Source of the DNA: Fructilactobacillus fructivorans
Lineage (GTDB): Bacteria; Bacillota; Bacilli; Lactobacillales; Lactobacillaceae
Reading direction: 5' to 3'
NCBI RefSeq assembly: GCF_001434095.1
Contig: NZ_AZDS01000006.1
Location: forward strand, 1 to 64,000
DNA length: 64,000 nt
The notes beneath the pieces were generated by a model, which made no database searches, was not told the DNA's origin, and saw only the letters and a list, made by a program, of their open reading frames with translations. Made by a program: the position numbers and the translations under genes. Below are positions 60,257-64,000 of this stretch, in pieces (the stretch's first letter is position 1; each line of letters begins with the position of its first letter).

Positions 60257-60838
60257 TTATTTAATTTCTTTGTATGTTCCATCTTTATTAACACGATATA
60301 TTCCTGCAGTTCCAGATCCACCTTGATCTTTGTATGATTTAATTATTAATTGGATATCATAGTAGAACCCGTCAGTTGGTAAAGATTCGTATTCCATATC
60401 ATCATCACCGAACCCTAAGCCATTTTTCAGAACATTAATGGCCTGCTCAGGATTGTTAACTACATTATTCTGAGCTGAATTGGATTGACTTGGTTGATTA
60501 TTTTCTTGATCAGAATTATTAGATGGTTGTGTAGATTGAGCATCATTAGTAGAAGAGGATGAGTTGTCATTGGCACTAGAGGTAGTAGATGAGCTCATGT
60601 TACTTTGACTATCTGTTGTAGATGATGTCTGTGATGAACTTTCAATATCTTCCTTATTATTATCTTTAATACTGTTCGTTTTTTTATCTTTTTGCTTTTC
60701 GGGTTTTCTTTCCTCTTGTCTCACATTACTACTTGATTCTTGGTGATCTGTACGATGTGAACTTGAATATGCGACAAATCCAACCACAATTACTAATACG
60801 ATAATAACGACGAATACGATTGTCCTTTTGTGTTTCAT
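60257..60838 (-). CDS. Membrane-anchored protein with Ser/Asn-rich linker, 193 residues
   Basis: N-terminal membrane anchor (residues 6-26), then about 95 residues of Ser/Asn/Gln/Thr-rich linker, then a folded end (EQAINVLKNGLGFGDDDMEYESLPTDGFYYDIQLIIKSYKDQGGSGTAGIYRVNKDGTYKEI). Similar small C-terminal domains occur on lactobacillar surface proteins, function unknown. AAGGAG precedes ATG. Confidence 0.7.
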   Translation of the reverse strand: MKHKRTIVFVVIIVLVIVVGFVAYSSSHRTDHQESSSNVRQEERKPEKQKDKKTNSIKDNNKEDIESSSQTSSTTDSQSNMSSSTTSSANDNSSSSTNDAQSTQPSNNSDQENNQPSQSNSAQNNVVNNPEQAINVLKNGLGFGDDDMEYESLPTDGFYYDIQLIIKSYKDQGGSGTAGIYRVNKDGTYKEIK

Positions 60839-60950
60839 TAAAATTCTCCTTAACTAAATTAATGGTGTTAAGTGTAGTAAAGTTTCAATGTTTACACAAA
60901 TTGATAGTTAAAGAATTCATCGTATGTTCATTTTCAAATATTCCCAAAAC

Positions 60951-60992
60951 AAAAGGCCCAACCCATGAATTCCACAGGTTGAGCCTCTTTTT
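60951..60992. terminator. Terminator overlapping the small membrane gene stop
   Basis: GGCCCAACC and GGTTGAGCC pair with one mismatch, with flanking A and T runs. Confidence 0.7.
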
Positions 60993-61167
60993 ATACTAAA
61001 ATAATTAGGATAATAATGAAACAAATTGCCAACACCGATAATGCCAAAAAACGTTTTGATGTCAATTTATGGGTTTTATGATAAGTCCATCCCATGCAAC
61101 CCAAAATTACGATCAACCCGAATGCTGCCATTATAATTAACTTGATTAATACCGCTGTGTCGCCCAA
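60991..61167 (-). CDS. Small membrane protein, 58 residues
   Basis: Two hydrophobic helices (residues 5-26 and 40-58) separated by TYHKTHKLTSKRF. The TTG at 61167 fits AGGAA at 9 nt better than the GTG at 61176. Follows the GNAT gene by about 20 bp, probably cotranscribed. Function unknown. Confidence 0.6.
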   Translation of the reverse strand: MGDTAVLIKLIIMAAFGLIVILGCMGWTYHKTHKLTSKRFLALSVLAICFIIILIILV

Positions 61168-61186
61168 TTTGGCCACTTCCTAGTTA

Positions 61187-61720
61187 TTATTTTAATTCGA
61201 TTTGGTAAGCAAAACGTTCCGTTCCGTGATTCCGTTTACCGTTTGCATAAATAGTACCACGTTTAGTGAATCCATTTGAGAGAATGACGTGTTGCATTCC
61301 TTTATTATCGGGATGAGTGTCAATTCTGACATCCTTAAAACCACGTAGTGACGAGATGGTAAATAGACCACTAATGAATTTTGATGCCAGTCCTTGGCCA
61401 CGATAATCGTTTGAAACCGCAATGCGATGAATGGCAGAGTAGTGACCTTGGTCACCATTTGCCCATTCGCCACCTTCGAGGTGTAAGTAGTCGGGGTCGA
61501 TTCCTAAGTGAAGGGTCGCAGTTCCAGCAACCTGACCGTCAACGTCTAAGACATATGAGATGCCAAACTTAACGTCACGGGCGAGATCATCCTCACTGGG
61601 ATAGTCGCTTTGCCATTGGTCGATGCCTTGCTCGCCTAAGAACTTCTTGGCGTTCTTGATGATGGTGTAGATATCGTCAAGGTCGGCTTCGGTGGCTTTT
61701 CTTACGTAAATAGTAGACAT
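61187..61720 (-). CDS. GNAT family N-acetyltransferase
   Basis: A 177-residue acetyltransferase with the acetyl-CoA motif IAVSNDYRGQGLASKFISGLF and a C-terminal NGFTKRGTIY strand. N-terminal MSTIYVRKATEADLDDIYTIIKNAKKFLGEQGIDQWQ is typical of RimI-like and uncharacterised GNATs in lactobacilli. AAGGAA precedes ATG. Substrate unknown. Confidence 0.88.
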   Translation of the reverse strand: MSTIYVRKATEADLDDIYTIIKNAKKFLGEQGIDQWQSDYPSEDDLARDVKFGISYVLDVDGQVAGTATLHLGIDPDYLHLEGGEWANGDQGHYSAIHRIAVSNDYRGQGLASKFISGLFTISSLRGFKDVRIDTHPDNKGMQHVILSNGFTKRGTIYANGKRNHGTERFAYQIELK

Positions 61721-61864
61721 ATTAACACTTCCTTACTTTTATTATTAGACGATAAGTAATTATAGTGAAGCGGGGATGGTTTTTCAACCACTAAATTAAT
61801 TATGGTGGGAGCTTTTTTTCTGGTAAAATGCATTGAAGAGTAATTTAGGAAAGTTGGAGAAAAC

Positions 61865-63211
61865 TTGGAAAAGAAATTAAGTGTCAGACAAATCGGTTAC
61901 GTTGGGATCATGTTATTTGGAATTTTCTTCGGAGCTGGTAACCTGATTTTCCCTGTGAACATGGGACAGATGGCTGGTGGCAACGTTTGGTGGGCTACCC
62001 TAGGTTTTATTTTAACGGGAGTTGGCCTACCAATTTTAGGAATCATTGCGTTAGGGGTCACTGACAGTTCCGGTGCGTTTGAAATTTCGTCAAACGTGGG
62101 CAAGTCGTTTGCGTACGTTTTTACCATTTTAATTTCCTTTATCATGGGACCACTTTTGGCAATTCCGCGGTTAGCAGCGACGTCGTTTCAGATTGGGATC
62201 TCACCGTTTCTTAGTTCCAGATATCAGCAAATGGGTTTAATTGGTTTTATTCTGGTTTTCTTCGTTGTCATTTTCTTATTGTCATATAATCGGGGACGCT
62301 TACTTGAGTACATCGGAAAGTTTTTGACCCCACTATTTTTAGTCTTGTTAGCGATTATTGTGGTCATGTCGATCGTGAAACCGATGGGATCACCTCATTT
62401 TTACCATCCCATGGGTGAGTACGCTCATTCTCCGCTGTTGTCTGGATTTGTTGAGGGCTACAACACGCTTGACGGGGCCGGATCGATTGCCTTCGGAATT
62501 GTGGTAGTGGAAACCGTCCGTGGCTTGGGAGTTAAAAGTCCAAAACAACTAGCTATAAGTATTGGAAAGGCCGGCTTGATTGGTGGCTTGATGATGGCGG
62601 TGGTATATGTCCTGCTAAGTTACATGGGAGCCACCAGTTTGGGCCAATTTAGGCCGTCGGCTAACGGTGGGATTGCATTGGTTCAGATTGCGACCCACTA
62701 CTTTGGGGGTTACGGAAACATTTTGTTGTCTCTCATCGTGATTGTGGCCTGCTTGAAGACGGCGATTGCGATGAGTAGTGCCTTTGCGGATACCATGTCA
62801 GACATTTTTCCCAAGTTTAAATACCTACCCGTCTTGATTTTTGCAGTGGTGATGTCAGCCCTTTTGGCAACCATGGGCCTGACTGAGATGATTCGCTTTG
62901 TGATGCCAGTACTGATGATCGTTTATCCATTTTCAATCTGTCTGATCTTGATTTCGTTAATTAAGCCGTTGTTGAGGCGACCACGAATCGTTTACCAAAT
63001 GACCACCTGGTGGATCGCCATCCCGGCTATTTTAAGTGGAATTACTACGATTCCTGAACTAGCTCATGCACCAGTTTTCTCGTGGTTGTTTAAGCTCAAT
63101 CATATTTTGCCCATGGCTCAGTACGGCATGGGATGGGTGCTGTTCGCGCTGGTTGGGTTGGCGATTGGCCTTATTCTGTCAGTTAAGCAGGCTCAGAAAT
63201 CATTCAAATAA
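61865..63211 (+). CDS. brnQ: Branched-chain amino acid transport system II carrier protein
   Basis: A 448-residue Na+- or H+-coupled transporter of Leu, Ile and Val with 12 helices. FGIFFGAGNLIFPVNMGQMAG and GEGYNTLDGAGSIAFGIVVV-like segments are typical LIVCS/BrnQ signatures. The start is TTG 61865, 5 nt after GGAG. It stands alone between divergent and convergent neighbours. Confidence 0.92.
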   Translation: MEKKLSVRQIGYVGIMLFGIFFGAGNLIFPVNMGQMAGGNVWWATLGFILTGVGLPILGIIALGVTDSSGAFEISSNVGKSFAYVFTILISFIMGPLLAIPRLAATSFQIGISPFLSSRYQQMGLIGFILVFFVVIFLLSYNRGRLLEYIGKFLTPLFLVLLAIIVVMSIVKPMGSPHFYHPMGEYAHSPLLSGFVEGYNTLDGAGSIAFGIVVVETVRGLGVKSPKQLAISIGKAGLIGGLMMAVVYVLLSYMGATSLGQFRPSANGGIALVQIATHYFGGYGNILLSLIVIVACLKTAIAMSSAFADTMSDIFPKFKYLPVLIFAVVMSALLATMGLTEMIRFVMPVLMIVYPFSICLILISLIKPLLRRPRIVYQMTTWWIAIPAILSGITTIPELAHAPVFSWLFKLNHILPMAQYGMGWVLFALVGLAIGLILSVKQAQKSFK

Positions 63212-63217
63212 GTCAAA

Positions 63218-63267
63218 ATAAATATCCCTCATGGTTAGAAATTGCTCTAACTCCGAGGGATATTTTA
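63218..63267. terminator. Bidirectional terminator between brnQ and the thiolase
   Basis: AAATATCCCTC pairs with GAGGGATATTT, with an inner GTTAGA/TCTAAC pair. Confidence 0.85.
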
Positions 63268-63277
63268 GTTTTCTTCA

Positions 63278-64000
63278 TTATAGTAGGTGCACGGTCATTG
63301 CCATTCCCATGCCACCACCGATACATAACGTGGCGAGGCCATCGGCTTTACCAGTTCGTTTTAGGTTATTAATCAGGGTGATTAAGATACGGGAACCTGA
63401 GTCACCAAGGGGATGTCCCATTGAGATCGCTCCTCCCGTGATATTCAGTTTATCGTCAGGGATGTGCAGGTCACGAGCAACTGCCAGACTCTGAGAGGCA
63501 AAGGCCTCATTTAATTCAAATAGATCAAAGTCACTAATGCTTTGCCCGGTTTGCTTCAGCAATTTGTTGACGGCGTAGTAGGGGGCGTATCCCATGATTT
63601 CTGGATCACACCCAGCTTCGGCGTATGCACCCAGTTCAGCAATTGGAGTGAGTCCCAGTTCATTAGCCTTACTTTGTTTCATGATTAAAATGGCTGACGC
63701 ACCATCGTTTAAGCTAGCCGCATTGCCTGCGGTGACCGTCCCGTTTTCTTTAAACGATGGTTTGAGCTTTTTAAGTTGTTCCATGGATGTATCAAAACGA
63801 ACCCCTTCATCTCTGTCAACGACGGTGTTGCCACGCTTTTTTTTGATTTCAATTGGGATCATTTCTTCATTAAAGTAACCATTTTGTTGAGCAGCACTTG
63901 CTTTTTGATGGGATTGAAGCGCAAAAGCGTCCTGCTCCGTTCTGGAGATGTGGAATCGATCGGCGACATTTTCAGCGGTGATTCCCATTGGCTTGCCAGT
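63278..64000 (-). CDS. Acetyl-CoA acetyltransferase (thiolase), C-terminal part
   Basis: The gene runs past the right edge, so its start is outside the window. Visible are [50 protein letters not shown] (catalytic His) and the catalytic Cys in CIGGGMG. The enzyme condenses two acetyl-CoA to acetoacetyl-CoA, the first step of the mevalonate pathway in lactobacilli. Confidence 0.93.
   Translation of the reverse strand, partial: TGKPMGITAENVADRFHISRTEQDAFALQSHQKASAAQQNGYFNEEMIPIEIKKKRGNTVVDRDEGVRFDTSMEQLKKLKPSFKENGTVTAGNAASLNDGASAILIMKQSKANELGLTPIAELGAYAEAGCDPEIMGYAPYYAVNKLLKQTGQSISDFDLFELNEAFASQSLAVARDLHIPDDKLNITGGAISMGHPLGDSGSRILITLINNLKRTGKADGLATLCIGGGMGMAMTVHLL

Noticed and set aside
1-64000. 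CRISPR array, insertion sequence or transposase
   Set aside because: I saw no regularly spaced repeats, no cas genes, and no transposase frame or terminal inverted repeats.
1-64000. rRNA genes or a replication origin
   Set aside because: No rRNA-like conserved blocks, DnaA-box cluster or dnaA/dnaN neighbourhood were seen.

Overview
The window looks like a chromosomal segment from a lactic acid bacterium of the family Lactobacillaceae. Supporting signs are the low to moderate G+C content, strong purine-rich ribosome binding sites with several TTG starts, RexAB (AddAB-type) recombination genes, PepC aminopeptidase, L-2-hydroxyisocaproate dehydrogenase, oleate hydratase, and a serine-rich LPQTG surface adhesin. 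I cannot name the species.

Layout. 1-900: end of a serine-rich adhesin, then an isolated, atypical tRNA-like gene with its own promoter and terminator. 1-9.2 kb: hydroxyacid dehydrogenase, a cystathionine lyase/synthase, PnuC with a pseudoknot-like leader, SpeG-like acetyltransferase, a three-gene redox run and a MerR-headed operon (DUF2255, cupin, carboxymuconolactone decarboxylase-like). 9.4-15.6 kb: an unknown gene convergent with an ATP-grasp ligase, tandem SDR paralogues, Amt with a GlnR-like box, and a sugar O-acetyltransferase. 15.6-16.8 kb: an Fst-type type I toxin-antitoxin locus plus a duplicated orphan antitoxin, then a small membrane-tethered XRE regulator. 17-25.7 kb: alcohol dehydrogenase with a frameshifted membrane partner, an Abi_2 HEPN gene behind a small structured RNA, and two TetR regulators with look-alike operators controlling a reductase pair and a DHA2 efflux pump. 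25.7-34.3 kb: P-type ATPase, esterase, Bcr-type pump, signal peptidase, a propeller-like extracellular protein and PepC. 34.4-36.6 kb: a terpene-cyclase-like membrane protein, a second type I toxin-antitoxin locus (TxpA/RatA-like) with a duplicated 3' end, and small membrane proteins. 36.7-55.7 kb: mainly housekeeping genes (cardiolipin synthase, aldehyde dehydrogenase, purine permeases, rexBA, NERD protein, recA, oleate hydratase). 55.7-61.7 kb: XRE repressor/ImmA pair divergent from a lysin-like DUF1906 protein with a tiny overlapping membrane gene, then poorly conserved membrane proteins. 61.8-64 kb: BrnQ and a truncated thiolase.

How the genes work together. More than ten NAD(P)-linked or zinc dehydrogenases suggest a broad redox and detoxification capacity, partly under MerR and TetR control. 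The most notable content is RNA-based: two type I toxin-antitoxin loci of different families, each with a duplicated fragment, and an Abi (HEPN ribonuclease) gene preceded by a small RNA with its own promoter and terminator, an arrangement resembling AbiF/ncRNA toxin-antitoxin systems. The Abi reading frame carries an in-frame TAA after 12 codons. RNA structures, operators and TA assignments were found by reading the sequence and have not been tested by folding or homology searches.
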